NCBI GenBank assembly: GCA_964456095.1
Contig: CAYVZF010000049.1
Coordinates: 1 to 10,062, forward strand
Direction: 5' to 3'
From: CANRPC01 sp964456095
GTDB taxonomy: Bacteria > Bacillota_I > Bacilli_A > RFN20 > CAG-449
DNA: 10,062 nt
The position numbers and the translations under genes were made by a program. The notes below the pieces were generated by a model. The model saw nothing but the letters and a program-made list of their open reading frames with translations. It was not told the DNA's origin and did not search any database. Positions 1 through 6,661 of the stretch are shown here, one piece after another. Within the stretch, counting starts at the first letter, position 1; each line of letters opens with the position of its first letter.

Positions 1-17
1 AAAAAGGAGAAAAGAGT

Positions 18-365
18 ATGAATAAGAATTTAGTTAATATTATTAATAAAACTCAAATTCGTTCAGACCTTCCATCTTTTACCACAGGTGATACTATTAA
101 AGTATCTGTACGTATTGTTGAAGGCGGAAAATCTAGAATTCAAGTCTTCCAAGGTGTTGTTATTTCTCGCCGTGGTTCAGGAGTTAGCGAAACATTTATT
201 GTTCGTAAATTCTCTGCGGGTGTCGGCATTGAAAGAACATTCCCTGTTAATTCCCCAAATATTGCAGGAATTGAAGTTGTAAAACATGGTAAAGTAAGAA
301 GAAAGAAGATTTACTTCTTACGTTCAAGATCAGGAAAGTCTGCTCGTTTGAAAGAAGTTTTCTAA
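18..365 (+). CDS. rplS: 50S ribosomal protein L19
   Basis: L19 is a structural protein of the large ribosomal subunit, located at the interface with the 30S subunit. The 115-residue product is the normal bacterial length. It shows the family's N-terminal 'DLPSFTTGDTIKV' strand region, the basic 'FQGVVISRRGSG' segment and the C-terminal 'GKVRRKKIYFLR' block. The ATG follows a good Shine-Dalgarno (AAAGGAG, positions 3-9) with 8 nt spacing. Arginine is often CGT or CGC here, unlike the AGA-rich lepB and rbgA downstream, which fits translational selection in a highly expressed gene. The promoter lies outside the window; in Bacillus rplS is the last gene of the rimM-trmD operon. A strong terminator-like hairpin follows, so this is probably the end of a transcription unit. 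Confidence 0.98.
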   Translation: MNKNLVNIINKTQIRSDLPSFTTGDTIKVSVRIVEGGKSRIQVFQGVVISRRGSGVSETFIVRKFSAGVGIERTFPVNSPNIAGIEVVKHGKVRRKKIYFLRSRSGKSARLKEVF

Positions 366-375
366 TAAGTAACTT

Positions 376-438
376 AAAACCATTCTATGATGAATTGAAT
401 ATGATTATATTTAGTTTAAATAGAATGGTTTTTATTTT
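376..438 (+). terminator. Rho-independent terminator after rplS (long loop)
   Basis: Positions 376-388 pair perfectly with 420-432 (13 bp, outer AAAACCATTCTAT against ATAGAATGGTTTT). The right arm runs straight into a T-rich tract. The 31-nt loop is long for a terminator, but it can fold into its own helix: 395-402 with 407-414, including G-U pairs, closed by a GATT loop. This makes one extended hairpin. It sits directly behind the rplS stop and separates L19 from lepB. The pairing is seen directly; terminator activity is inferred. Confidence 0.8.
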
Positions 439-480
439 ATAAAAAATATTTTTAGTATATACTTATTTTTGGTGAGAGAA

Positions 481-1122
481 ATGAAATCAAAAAAGAAAGT
501 AGTAGTTAATATAGTTATATATGCATTTTTAGTATTTGCTTTTATTATTTCATCTTTTTCTATTGCTTTTAATCTTTGTTATACTCCAATTATGGTTTCT
601 GGTAGTTCTATGTTTCCAACACTTCAAAGTGGAGAATTTGGCTATGCTAAAAAGACAAATAGAAGCATAAATAACATTAAAAGAGATGATATTATTATCT
701 TTCATCCTTCTAGTTCTACTGATCCATTAGAGTATGAAGAAGATATATATATTAAAAGAGTTATTGCATTACCAAATGAAACATTTTATTTTGATTCTAA
801 TACATGTGATATTAAAATAAATGGTGAAATTATCCCTCAAAGTTATATTTCAGAAGAAACAAAAAAATATACATCTAATAATGTAAAAAAAGAATTTTGT
901 GATAAAGAAATTGTTTTAAGTGATGATGAGTTTATTGTTTTAGGCGATAATCGTAAAGTATCAAGAGATTCTCTTCATGGTATTGGCTTTGTAAAAAAAG
1001 AAAGTATTGTTGGAGTATTAAGTGTTATTATGGCATCGTGCTCTAACAATAATGGAAGCGGTAATGTATGTAATTTTAACGAACGTAATTATTATAATAT
1101 TACAGAATGGAAGTTTTTTTAA
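481..1122 (+). CDS. lepB: Type I signal peptidase
   Basis: This membrane-anchored serine protease removes signal peptides from exported preproteins on the outer face of the membrane. From the ATG at 481 it has 213 residues: a basic N-terminus (MKSKKK), one transmembrane helix at about residues 6-32, then the catalytic domain. Box B 'SGSSMFPT' contains the nucleophile Ser43, box D 'YIKRVIALP' the general base Lys92, and box E 'GDNRKVSRDS' follows at about 155-164; the Ser/Lys dyad is intact. TTG 469 and GTG 472 are also in frame, but GGTGA at 471-475 sits 5 nt before ATG 481, which favours the latter. The Asn- and Cys-containing C-terminal tail (about 180-213) matches nothing I recognise. Its stop abuts the rbgA start. 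As I recall, Listeria places its sip genes at the same locus. Confidence 0.93.
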   Translation: MKSKKKVVVNIVIYAFLVFAFIISSFSIAFNLCYTPIMVSGSSMFPTLQSGEFGYAKKTNRSINNIKRDDIIIFHPSSSTDPLEYEEDIYIKRVIALPNETFYFDSNTCDIKINGEIIPQSYISEETKKYTSNNVKKEFCDKEIVLSDDEFIVLGDNRKVSRDSLHGIGFVKKESIVGVLSVIMASCSNNNGSGNVCNFNERNYYNITEWKFF

Positions 1123-1977
1123 ATGAATAAGCAAAATGTACATTGGTATCCTGGCCATATGAAAAAAGCATTTTCTGAATTGGCTCCAAGAATAAAGATT
1201 GTGGATGTTGTTATTGAAATTGTTGATGCTAGAGCACCTATTTCTAGTAAAAATCCTTTTTTGGATTGTTTAATTGAAAATAAACAAAAAATATTAGTTT
1301 TTTCAAAAAAAGATTTATGTGATGAAAATATGCTTTTAGATTATATTAAATATTATGAAGATAAAGGTTATACTGTCTTACCATTTGATATCTCTAAAAA
1401 AGAAAGTTTAAATTTATTAAAAAAGAAAATTGCTCTTTCTGGTTCATTAAAAAGAGAAAAAGAGAAAAAAAGAGGGATGAAACCCCAACCAATTAGATGT
1501 ATGGTACTTGGAATACCAAATGTAGGTAAGAGTTCTTTAATTAATCGTTTGGCGGGTAGAGATTCTGCATCTAAAGCAAATAAACCAGGACATACTAGAG
1601 CTCAGCAATGGATAAGAGTGGAAAAAGATTATGAATTATTAGATACTCCAGGTATTTTACCGCCTCATTATGAAGATAAAAAAATTGCTACTAATTTAGC
1701 GCTTATTGGTTCAATACCAGAAGATATTTTACCTATTTCTTCTCTATGTGAGACATTATTAAATATTTTATTACCTAAATATAAAAATGAATTTAATAAT
1801 AGATTTCAAATTAATGTAGATAATTTATCTTATGAACAAATTATTGAATCAGTTGCTTCTTCTAGAGGACTTCTTTTAAAAGAAGGTAAGAAAGATATTG
1901 ATTCTGCAGAGAAATTAATTTTAAAAGAATTTAAGGAAGGAAAAATAGTACGTACTATAATTGATGAATTATGTTAG
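1123..1977 (+). CDS. rbgA: Ribosome biogenesis GTPase RbgA (YlqF)
   Basis: RbgA is a circularly permuted GTPase that promotes late assembly of the 50S subunit. The 284-residue length matches Bacillus RbgA (about 282). The permuted motif order is visible: G4 'SKKD' (61-64), G1 'GIPNVGKS' (130-137), a switch-I-type 'PGHT' (155-158), and G3 'DTPG' (174-177). 'WYPGHM' near the N-terminus carries His12, equivalent to the catalytic His9 of B. subtilis RbgA. The helical C-terminal region, from about residue 200, fits the rRNA-binding domain. G4 has Ser where Asn is usual. The ATG touches the lepB TAA with no spacer and only a weak GGAAG (1108-1112) lies upstream, so translational coupling to lepB is likely. 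The gene ends in TAG and overlaps rnhB by 7 nt. Confidence 0.96.
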   Translation: MNKQNVHWYPGHMKKAFSELAPRIKIVDVVIEIVDARAPISSKNPFLDCLIENKQKILVFSKKDLCDENMLLDYIKYYEDKGYTVLPFDISKKESLNLLKKKIALSGSLKREKEKKRGMKPQPIRCMVLGIPNVGKSSLINRLAGRDSASKANKPGHTRAQQWIRVEKDYELLDTPGILPPHYEDKKIATNLALIGSIPEDILPISSLCETLLNILLPKYKNEFNNRFQINVDNLSYEQIIESVASSRGLLLKEGKKDIDSAEKLILKEFKEGKIVRTIIDELC

Positions 1978-2579
1978 ATTACGAATTTGATATTTATAAA
2001 GCTGGATTTAAATATATTGCTGGTACAGATGAAGCTGGAAGAGGACCTTTATGTGGACCTGTTGTTTGCGCCGCGTGTATTTTGCCTTCAGATTATAAAA
2101 ATCCTCTTATTAATGATTCTAAAAAACTTAAAGAAAGTGAAAGGAATGCTTTATTTGAGGAAATTAAAAAAAGTGCTGTTTCATATTGTATTAAAGTAAT
2201 TTCGCCTCAAGAAATTGATGAAATTAATATATATGAAGCTTCTAGAAAAGGTATGGTTGAAGCGATTAAGGGGTTATCCATCATACCTGATTATATATTA
2301 ACAGATGCAATGCCTTTATATGATTTTTTCGGTACACCTATTGAAGCATTAATAAAAGGTGACGCGAAAGCTCAATGTATTGCTGCGGCTTCTATTTTAG
2401 CTAAAGTTACGCGAGATAGAATTATGGAAGAATTAGACAAAGAATATCCAGAATATAATTTTAAAAAACATAAAGGCTATCCTACTAAAGAACATTTAAA
2501 GTTGCTTGAAAAATATGGTCCAATAAAAAAACATTATCGTTATTCGTATGGCCCAGTTAAAAAATATTTAACAAAATAA
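1971..2579 (+). CDS. rnhB: Ribonuclease HII
   Basis: RNase HII nicks DNA 5' to embedded ribonucleotides and degrades RNA in RNA-DNA hybrids, using two metal ions. The 202-residue product is the short form, like E. coli (198), and lacks the N-terminal extension of B. subtilis RnhB (about 255). All four acidic residues are identifiable: Asp20 and Glu21 in 'GTDEAGRG', Asp112 in 'YILTDAMPL', and Asp149 in 'AKVTRDR'. The C-terminal 'HKGYPTKEH' and 'YSYGPVKKY' segments are also typical. The ATG lies inside the end of rbgA (ATGTTAG overlap), with no strong Shine-Dalgarno. Translation therefore probably depends on ribosomes terminating on rbgA. No in-frame start between this ATG and the catalytic motif fits better. 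Confidence 0.96.
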   Translation: MLDYEFDIYKAGFKYIAGTDEAGRGPLCGPVVCAACILPSDYKNPLINDSKKLKESERNALFEEIKKSAVSYCIKVISPQEIDEINIYEASRKGMVEAIKGLSIIPDYILTDAMPLYDFFGTPIEALIKGDAKAQCIAAASILAKVTRDRIMEELDKEYPEYNFKKHKGYPTKEHLKLLEKYGPIKKHYRYSYGPVKKYLTK

Positions 2580-2591
2580 GTTAATAATTAT

Positions 2592-2625
2592 AAAATCTTC
2601 TAATTGTATTATTAGGAGGTTTTTT
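2592..2625 (+). terminator. Hairpin with T-tract that contains the dprA ribosome binding site
   Basis: Positions 2592-2604 pair with 2611-2623: 13 contiguous pairs, including two G-U wobbles (2596-2619 and 2599-2616). A 6-nt loop separates the arms, and a run of six T (2620-2625) follows the G-containing part of the right arm. It looks like an intrinsic terminator for lepB-rbgA-rnhB. The AGGAGG Shine-Dalgarno of dprA (2614-2619) lies wholly inside the right arm. The hairpin could therefore end transcription, mask the dprA start, or both. Pairing is seen directly; function is inferred. Confidence 0.6.
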
Positions 2626-2627
2626 AT

Positions 2628-3398
2628 ATGGATATACGAGATATATTGATTTTTTTTGCTATTAAATATGAAGGTGATTTTGAAAAAATTTCTTATGCTA
2701 TTAAAAATAAAGAACATATTGAAAGAGTAGACGTTGAAAAGTGTGTTAATGAATTAGATTGTAATGTTGTTACAATATTAGATAACAATTATCCAAATTG
2801 CTTTAAAAATATTTATAAACCACCATATGTTATTTTTTATCATGGTGATGTTTCGTTATTAAATAGAAAGAATTATTTAAGTGTTGTTGGTACAAGAAAA
2901 CCATCAAATTATGGTAAAAGTGTTACAACTAGTTTATTAAATTCTATTTTAGAAAATGAAGATGTTGTTATTGTCTCTGGTCTTGCTATTGGTATTGATT
3001 CTTTAGCACATTCTATTGCACTAAATAATAATAGAAAGACTATTGCTATACTTGCTAATGGTTTAAATGAGTATTATATAAAAAGTAATAATGAATTATT
3101 TAAAAAAATAAAAGATAATGGGTTGATTATTAGTGAATATCCTCCTTTTTGTAAGGTAGATCATGAGAAGTTTAAAGTGAGAAATAGATTAATCGCAGCA
3201 TTTGCTAATGCTCTTTTTGTTCCTGAAGCAAAAATGAAATCTGGTACCGCGATTACTGTAAATTATGCATTAGAAAATAATAAAGAAATCTTGTGTGTCC
3301 CAACAAGAATTGATGAAACTGATTCTCTGTGTAATTTTTTAATTAAAGAAGGTGCGAAAGTGGTTCTTACGTATAATGATATAATAGAAGAAATATAA
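2628..3398 (+). CDS. dprA: DprA/Smf-family DNA-processing protein (divergent)
   Basis: DprA binds incoming single-stranded DNA during natural transformation and loads RecA; the family is also kept in species not known to be competent. The 256-residue protein has a helical N-terminal part (about 1-75, probably SAM-like), then a Rossmann-type core: 'VVGTRKPSNYG' (86-96), 'SGLAIGID' (117-124), 'ILANGLNEYY' (141-150), 'VRNRLIA' (184-190), 'SGTAIT' (205-210) and 'CVPTRIDETDS' (223-233). It stops at the core's end, so the C-terminal winged helix of some relatives is absent. Several near-invariant positions differ, notably Ile121 where the family has Arg (SGLARGID) and Thr226 in place of Gly after 'VP'. 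AGGAGG (2614-2619) lies 8 nt upstream within a hairpin. The family is certain; retained activity is less so. Confidence 0.92.
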   Translation: MDIRDILIFFAIKYEGDFEKISYAIKNKEHIERVDVEKCVNELDCNVVTILDNNYPNCFKNIYKPPYVIFYHGDVSLLNRKNYLSVVGTRKPSNYGKSVTTSLLNSILENEDVVIVSGLAIGIDSLAHSIALNNNRKTIAILANGLNEYYIKSNNELFKKIKDNGLIISEYPPFCKVDHEKFKVRNRLIAAFANALFVPEAKMKSGTAITVNYALENNKEILCVPTRIDETDSLCNFLIKEGAKVVLTYNDIIEEI

Positions 3399-3463
3399 TT
3401 TTTATACTTTATGAATATTGTTTTTTTAAAATCTTATAATAGTTAGTATGATAATGAAAAAAT

Positions 3464-3487
3464 CTTATTATTATATTTAATAATAAG
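3464..3487. repeat. Perfect inverted repeat between dprA and topA
   Basis: CTTATTATTA (3464-3473) and TAATAATAAG (3478-3487) are perfect reverse complements around a TATT loop. On the + strand the arm is followed by GAAAAAG, not T residues, so it is a poor terminator for dprA. On the - strand it would be followed by a T-run (complement of 3456-3461). It lies about 35 nt upstream of the topA -35 box. It could be an operator, a weak hairpin, or chance in very AT-rich DNA. The rest of the 3399-3579 spacer holds only the topA promoter and ribosome binding site. Confidence 0.5.
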
Positions 3488-3520
3488 GAAAAAGTGGGCA
3501 AAAAAAGCGTAAAAAAAAGT

Positions 3521-3550
3521 TTGACAAAGCCTGTAAAAATTATTTATATT
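3521..3550 (+). promoter_or_regulatory. Sigma-A-type promoter for topA
   Basis: A perfect -35 hexamer TTGACA (3521-3526) is followed after 18 nt by TATATT (3545-3550), a 5-of-6 match to TATAAT. The predicted start near 3557 leaves a short leader that holds the topA Shine-Dalgarno AAGGAG (3567-3572), 7 nt before the ATG. This indicates that topA has its own promoter independent of dprA. TopA promoters in other bacteria respond to supercoiling, but nothing here shows that directly. Confidence 0.72.
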
Positions 3551-3579
3551 TATTATCGTATATTAAAAGGAGAATCTTA

Positions 3580-5646
3580 ATGAAACTCATTATAGTTGAA
3601 TCACCTACTAAATGCTCTACGATTAAAAAATATTTAGGAAAAGATTATGAAGTAATTGCTTCTATGGGACATATAAGAGATTTATCTACTACAGGTAAAG
3701 GTGGCTTGGGTGTTGATATTGATAACAACTTTACTCCTACATATGTTGTAAATAAGGATAAGAAAAAGGTTGTCTCAGATTTAATTAAAGCTAAAAATAA
3801 AGCAAGTGAAGTTTTTCTTGCAACCGACCCTGATAGAGAAGGAGAAGCTATTTCTTGGCATTTAGCATCAGTTCTTGATTTAGATGTTGATTCTACTAAA
3901 AGATTGGAATTTCATGAAATAACAAAAAAAGCAATTCTTAAAGCAATGGATAATCCTAGAACGATTGATATGGATTTAGTGTCATCACAAGAAACAAGAA
4001 GAATAATAGATCGTATTATGGGATTTGAACTTTCTTCTTTATTAAAAAGAAAGATTCATTCATTGTCAGCAGGTAGAGTTCAATCTGTTGCTTTAAAATT
4101 AATTACTGATAGAGAAAAAGAAGTTCAATCATTTGTTCCTAGTGAATATTATGTCATATGTGGTGAATTTAATAATATGGAATCAAAACTTGATTCATAT
4201 AATGGAAGAGATATTACTATTTCTTCATATGAATCTGCGATTGAAATCGTTAAAAATTTAGAAAATAAAGAATTTACTATTTCTAATAAAAAAATAAGTA
4301 CTCGTTTTGGTGAACCTAAATTACCATTTAAAACATCTACTTTGCAACAAGAAGCTTTTAATAGATTTCATTTTTCTACAAAAGTAACTCAATCTATTTC
4401 ACAAAAATTATTTGAATTAGGTTTGATCACTTATATTCGTACTGATGGAATAGGATATGCTGAAGAATTTATTGAACATGGTAAAGATTATATTTTAAAT
4501 AATTTTGGAAGTGAATATATGGCAAGTGCTTCTAAATATAAGAATCTACAAGTAAAAGATGATACTAAATTAGCTCATGAAGCTATTAGAACTACATCTT
4601 TAGATAACACTCCAGAATCTATGAAAGGTAAATTGGATTCTTCTGCATTTAAGTTATATAAATTGATTTATGAGAGATCTCTTTCTTCTCTTATGGCTCC
4701 AAAAAAAGAAGAAGTAGTTTCTTTAAAATTTGAATGTTTAGGTTATTCATTTTCTTATGAAGAAGTCGAATTGTTATTTGATGGATTTTTGAAAGTTACA
4801 AGTAGTGAAAAAGAAACTAAATCAAATAAAAACGCTAAAAAGTATAATATCGGTGACAAAATCGTTCCTAGTAAAATATTTGAAGAAAAGCATTTAACAA
4901 AAGGACCAGTTAGATATAATGAAGCTCGTTTAGTTAAAATGATGGAAGATGTTGGAATTGGTAGACCTTCAACATATGCTTCAACAATTGCAACTCTTTA
5001 TGATAGAGATTATATTATTTCGGAAAGTGGTTTGTTAAAACCGACAGAACAAGGAATATTAACCATTGATAGATTGGCTTCATATTTTCCTGAATTCATG
5101 GATACTTCTTTTACTGCGAATATGGAGAAAGAATTAGATGATGTTACTTCTGGAAATGGCTCAAGAAATAAAATATTAAATGAATTTTATAATGCTTTTT
5201 CTCCTATGTATGAAAAAGCAAGAAAAGAAATGCCAGGTATTGAGATTGTATTTACTGATAATGTTTGTCCAAAATGTGGAAAACCTCTAGTAAAAAGAAA
5301 ATCAAAATTTGGAACATTTGAAGCTTGCTCAGGATTTCCATCTTGTAAATATGTTTTAAAAGAAGAAACAGAAATTGAGGATACTGGTAAGATATGTCCA
5401 AAGTGTGGAAAACCTTTAGTAAAAAGAAAATCAAAAAGAGGAGAATTCTATGCTTGTTCAGGATTTCCATCTTGTAAGTTTATTGAAGGACAAGATGAAG
5501 TAAAAAAAGTTGAATTATCTGATAAGGTTTGTCCAAAATGTGGAAAACCTTTAGCTATTAAAAGTGGAAAAAGAGGTAAAAGTGATTTTTTAGCGTGTAC
5601 AGGATTTCCATCTTGTAAATATACTGAATCTTTACAAAAAAAATAA
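3580..5646 (+). CDS. topA: DNA topoisomerase I (type IA)
   Basis: This enzyme relaxes negative supercoils by transient single-strand cleavage through a 5'-phosphotyrosine. The 688 residues match Bacillus TopA (about 690). The N-terminal Toprim domain has Glu7 in 'VESPTK' and 'DPDREGE' (83-89) with the acidic residues Asp83, Asp85 and Glu87. 'SAGRVQSVAL' is at 163-172, active-site Tyr285 is in 'GLITYIRTD', and 'GIGRPSTYAST' is at 459-469. The C-terminus has three Cys4 zinc ribbons: Cys563/566/583/589, 606/609/626/632 and 651/654/673/679. Gly290 follows 'RTD', where Ser is usual. The start is set by AAGGAG at 3567-3572. The gene has its own promoter and terminator and appears monocistronic. In Bacillus, trmFO usually follows; it is absent here. 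Confidence 0.98.
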   Translation: MKLIIVESPTKCSTIKKYLGKDYEVIASMGHIRDLSTTGKGGLGVDIDNNFTPTYVVNKDKKKVVSDLIKAKNKASEVFLATDPDREGEAISWHLASVLDLDVDSTKRLEFHEITKKAILKAMDNPRTIDMDLVSSQETRRIIDRIMGFELSSLLKRKIHSLSAGRVQSVALKLITDREKEVQSFVPSEYYVICGEFNNMESKLDSYNGRDITISSYESAIEIVKNLENKEFTISNKKISTRFGEPKLPFKTSTLQQEAFNRFHFSTKVTQSISQKLFELGLITYIRTDGIGYAEEFIEHGKDYILNNFGSEYMASASKYKNLQVKDDTKLAHEAIRTTSLDNTPESMKGKLDSSAFKLYKLIYERSLSSLMAPKKEEVVSLKFECLGYSFSYEEVELLFDGFLKVTSSEKETKSNKNAKKYNIGDKIVPSKIFEEKHLTKGPVRYNEARLVKMMEDVGIGRPSTYASTIATLYDRDYIISESGLLKPTEQGILTIDRLASYFPEFMDTSFTANMEKELDDVTSGNGSRNKILNEFYNAFSPMYEKARKEMPGIEIVFTDNVCPKCGKPLVKRKSKFGTFEACSGFPSCKYVLKEETEIEDTGKICPKCGKPLVKRKSKRGEFYACSGFPSCKFIEGQDEVKKVELSDKVCPKCGKPLAIKSGKRGKSDFLACTGFPSCKYTESLQKK
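5266..5619 (+). repeat. Three tandem zinc-ribbon repeats inside topA
   Basis: Three coding repeats each run from 'CPKCGKPL' to 'GFPSCK': 5266-5349, 5395-5478 and 5530-5619, at offsets of 129 and 135 nt. Units 1 and 2 differ at only 2 of their first 42 bases, and all three share an 18-base stretch encoding GFPSCK (GGATTTCCATCTTGTAA plus the flanking A before it). Linkers between units differ in sequence and are acidic or mixed. The DNA-level identity suggests recent duplication or gene conversion within the C-terminal DNA-binding tail. Confidence 0.9.
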
Positions 5647-5691
5647 GAAGTGAAAATAAGACTAAGATTTATTGGTCTTCACTTCTTTTTT
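5645..5691 (+). terminator. Rho-independent terminator after topA
   Basis: Positions 5645-5654 (AAGAAGTGAA including the last stop bases) pair perfectly with 5678-5687, and a T-run covers 5686-5691. An inner helix, 5660-5665 with 5672-5677 (one G-U pair), stacks after a one-sided bulge and is closed by a GATTTA loop. The hairpin begins at the topA stop codon. Its right arm also overlaps the presumed -35 region of xerC. Confidence 0.85.
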
Positions 5692-5706
5692 AATTTGACT
5701 TATAAT
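5678..5706 (+). promoter_or_regulatory. Putative xerC promoter giving a leaderless transcript
   Basis: A perfect TATAAT (5701-5706) lies 17 nt after TTCACT (5678-5683), a 4-of-6 match to TTGACA. Transcription would start about 7 nt downstream, at or next to the xerC ATG (5713). No Shine-Dalgarno-like sequence exists between the topA terminator and this ATG, which agrees with a leaderless mRNA. The -35 lies in the terminator stem. TTGACT at 5695-5700 is directly adjacent to the -10 and so cannot be its -35. Confidence 0.55.
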
Positions 5707-5712
5707 TAAATT

Positions 5713-6624
5713 ATGGAAGAAATTGAAATTATTAACTCTTTCGAAGAGTATTTATCAAAAATTAAAATGTATAGTGTTCATACTGTGAATGCTTATATTT
5801 TAGATATTAATATTTTTTTGAATTATATTCATAATGAAGATTATAATCTTTTTAAAGTTGATACTTTAATTATAAGAGATTATTTAGGATATGAATTAAA
5901 AAAAGGGACTAAAAAAATTACTTTAAAAAGAAGATTAGTTAGTTTGAAAAAGTTGTATGCTTTTATGCTTGAAAAAGAAATAATTAAGTTAAATCCTTTT
6001 ATTAATATTAGTTCTCCTAAGAGTGAAAAAAAACTTCCCGATTTTTTATATGAAGAAGAAATAAATAATTTATTTAATGCAAATAAAAATAGAACTGATA
6101 TATATGTTTCAAGAGATCAAGCTATAATTGAACTTCTTTTTGCTTCTGGTTTAAGAGTAAGTGAATTGTGTTCGATTCAATTGAGTGATATACAAATAAG
6201 ACAAAGATTTATAAGGGTTGTGGGTAAAGGAAATAAAGAAAGAATTGTTCCATTTTCAAAATCTTCAAAAGAGGCTTTAGAGAACTATATTAATGGATTA
6301 AGAATAGATTTAACAAAAAAGAAAAATAGTAAACATGATAATTATTTATTTTTAAATGAATTTGGTAATCCTTTAACTACTAGGGGTGTTCAATATATTT
6401 TAAATTCAATTGAAAAAAAATTAAAACTTGGGATGTCACTTCATCCTCATAAGTTTAGACATACTTTTGCTACAACGATGTTAGATAGAGGTGCTGATTT
6501 AAGAACGATTCAAGAAATTTTAGGGCATGAAAGTCTTTCGACAACTCAAGTGTATACTCATGTAACTAGTAAAAGAATGAAGGAAGATTATGATAAGTTT
6601 TTCCCAAGAAGAAAAAAAGACTAG
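5713..6624 (+). CDS. xerC: Tyrosine recombinase XerC/CodV-type
   Basis: Xer recombinases resolve chromosome dimers at dif sites during division. The 303-residue length is typical. The N-terminal core-binding (SAM-like) domain covers about 1-95, with 'SVHTVNAY' (21-28). The catalytic domain covers about 110-300 and has every expected residue: Arg148 in 'SGLRVSEL', Lys172 in 'GKGNKER', His246 and Arg249 in 'HPHKFRH', His272 in 'LGHESLSTTQ', and the nucleophile Tyr281. The position after topA matches codV of Bacillus, so XerC is favoured over XerD or an unrelated integrase; nothing nearby suggests a mobile element. There is no Shine-Dalgarno; a -10 box ends 6 nt before the ATG. No other start conserves the N-terminal helix. 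The stop is TAG. hslVU and codY, which follow codV in Bacillus, are missing. Confidence 0.93.
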   Translation: MEEIEIINSFEEYLSKIKMYSVHTVNAYILDINIFLNYIHNEDYNLFKVDTLIIRDYLGYELKKGTKKITLKRRLVSLKKLYAFMLEKEIIKLNPFINISSPKSEKKLPDFLYEEEINNLFNANKNRTDIYVSRDQAIIELLFASGLRVSELCSIQLSDIQIRQRFIRVVGKGNKERIVPFSKSSKEALENYINGLRIDLTKKKNSKHDNYLFLNEFGNPLTTRGVQYILNSIEKKLKLGMSLHPHKFRHTFATTMLDRGADLRTIQEILGHESLSTTQVYTHVTSKRMKEDYDKFFPRRKKD

Positions 6625-6661
6625 GCTATATAGGTAATATTTGTGTTAAGATACTTTTTTC

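Noticed and set aside
435..463. Promoter for lepB with -10 TATACT (458-463).
   Set aside because: The -10 is a fair match, but the sequence 17 nt upstream is only T-rich and not a credible -35. lepB may still use it, but I cannot support it as a feature.
469..480. TTG 469 or GTG 472 as the lepB start.
   Set aside because: GGTGA at 471-475 fits as the Shine-Dalgarno for ATG 481, and no site lies upstream of the TTG or GTG.
3411..3481. Tiny frames of 10-11 codons between dprA and topA.
   Set aside because: Too short, no convincing ribosome binding site, and no sequence feature beyond AT-rich chance.
3489..3500. GTGGG upstream of topA as a MraZ-type binding box.
   Set aside because: MraZ sites occur as several spaced repeats upstream of mraZ; here there is one copy and no mraZ.
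5252..5470. Open frame of 72 codons on the - strand within topA, with internally repeated protein sequence.
   Set aside because: Its repeats are only the antisense of the TopA zinc-ribbon repeats, and there is no ribosome binding site or family resemblance.
5713..6624. Tyrosine recombinase as evidence of a prophage or integrative element.
   Set aside because: It sits at the conserved codV/xerC position after topA, has typical Xer length and motifs, and no tRNA, att repeat or phage gene is nearby.
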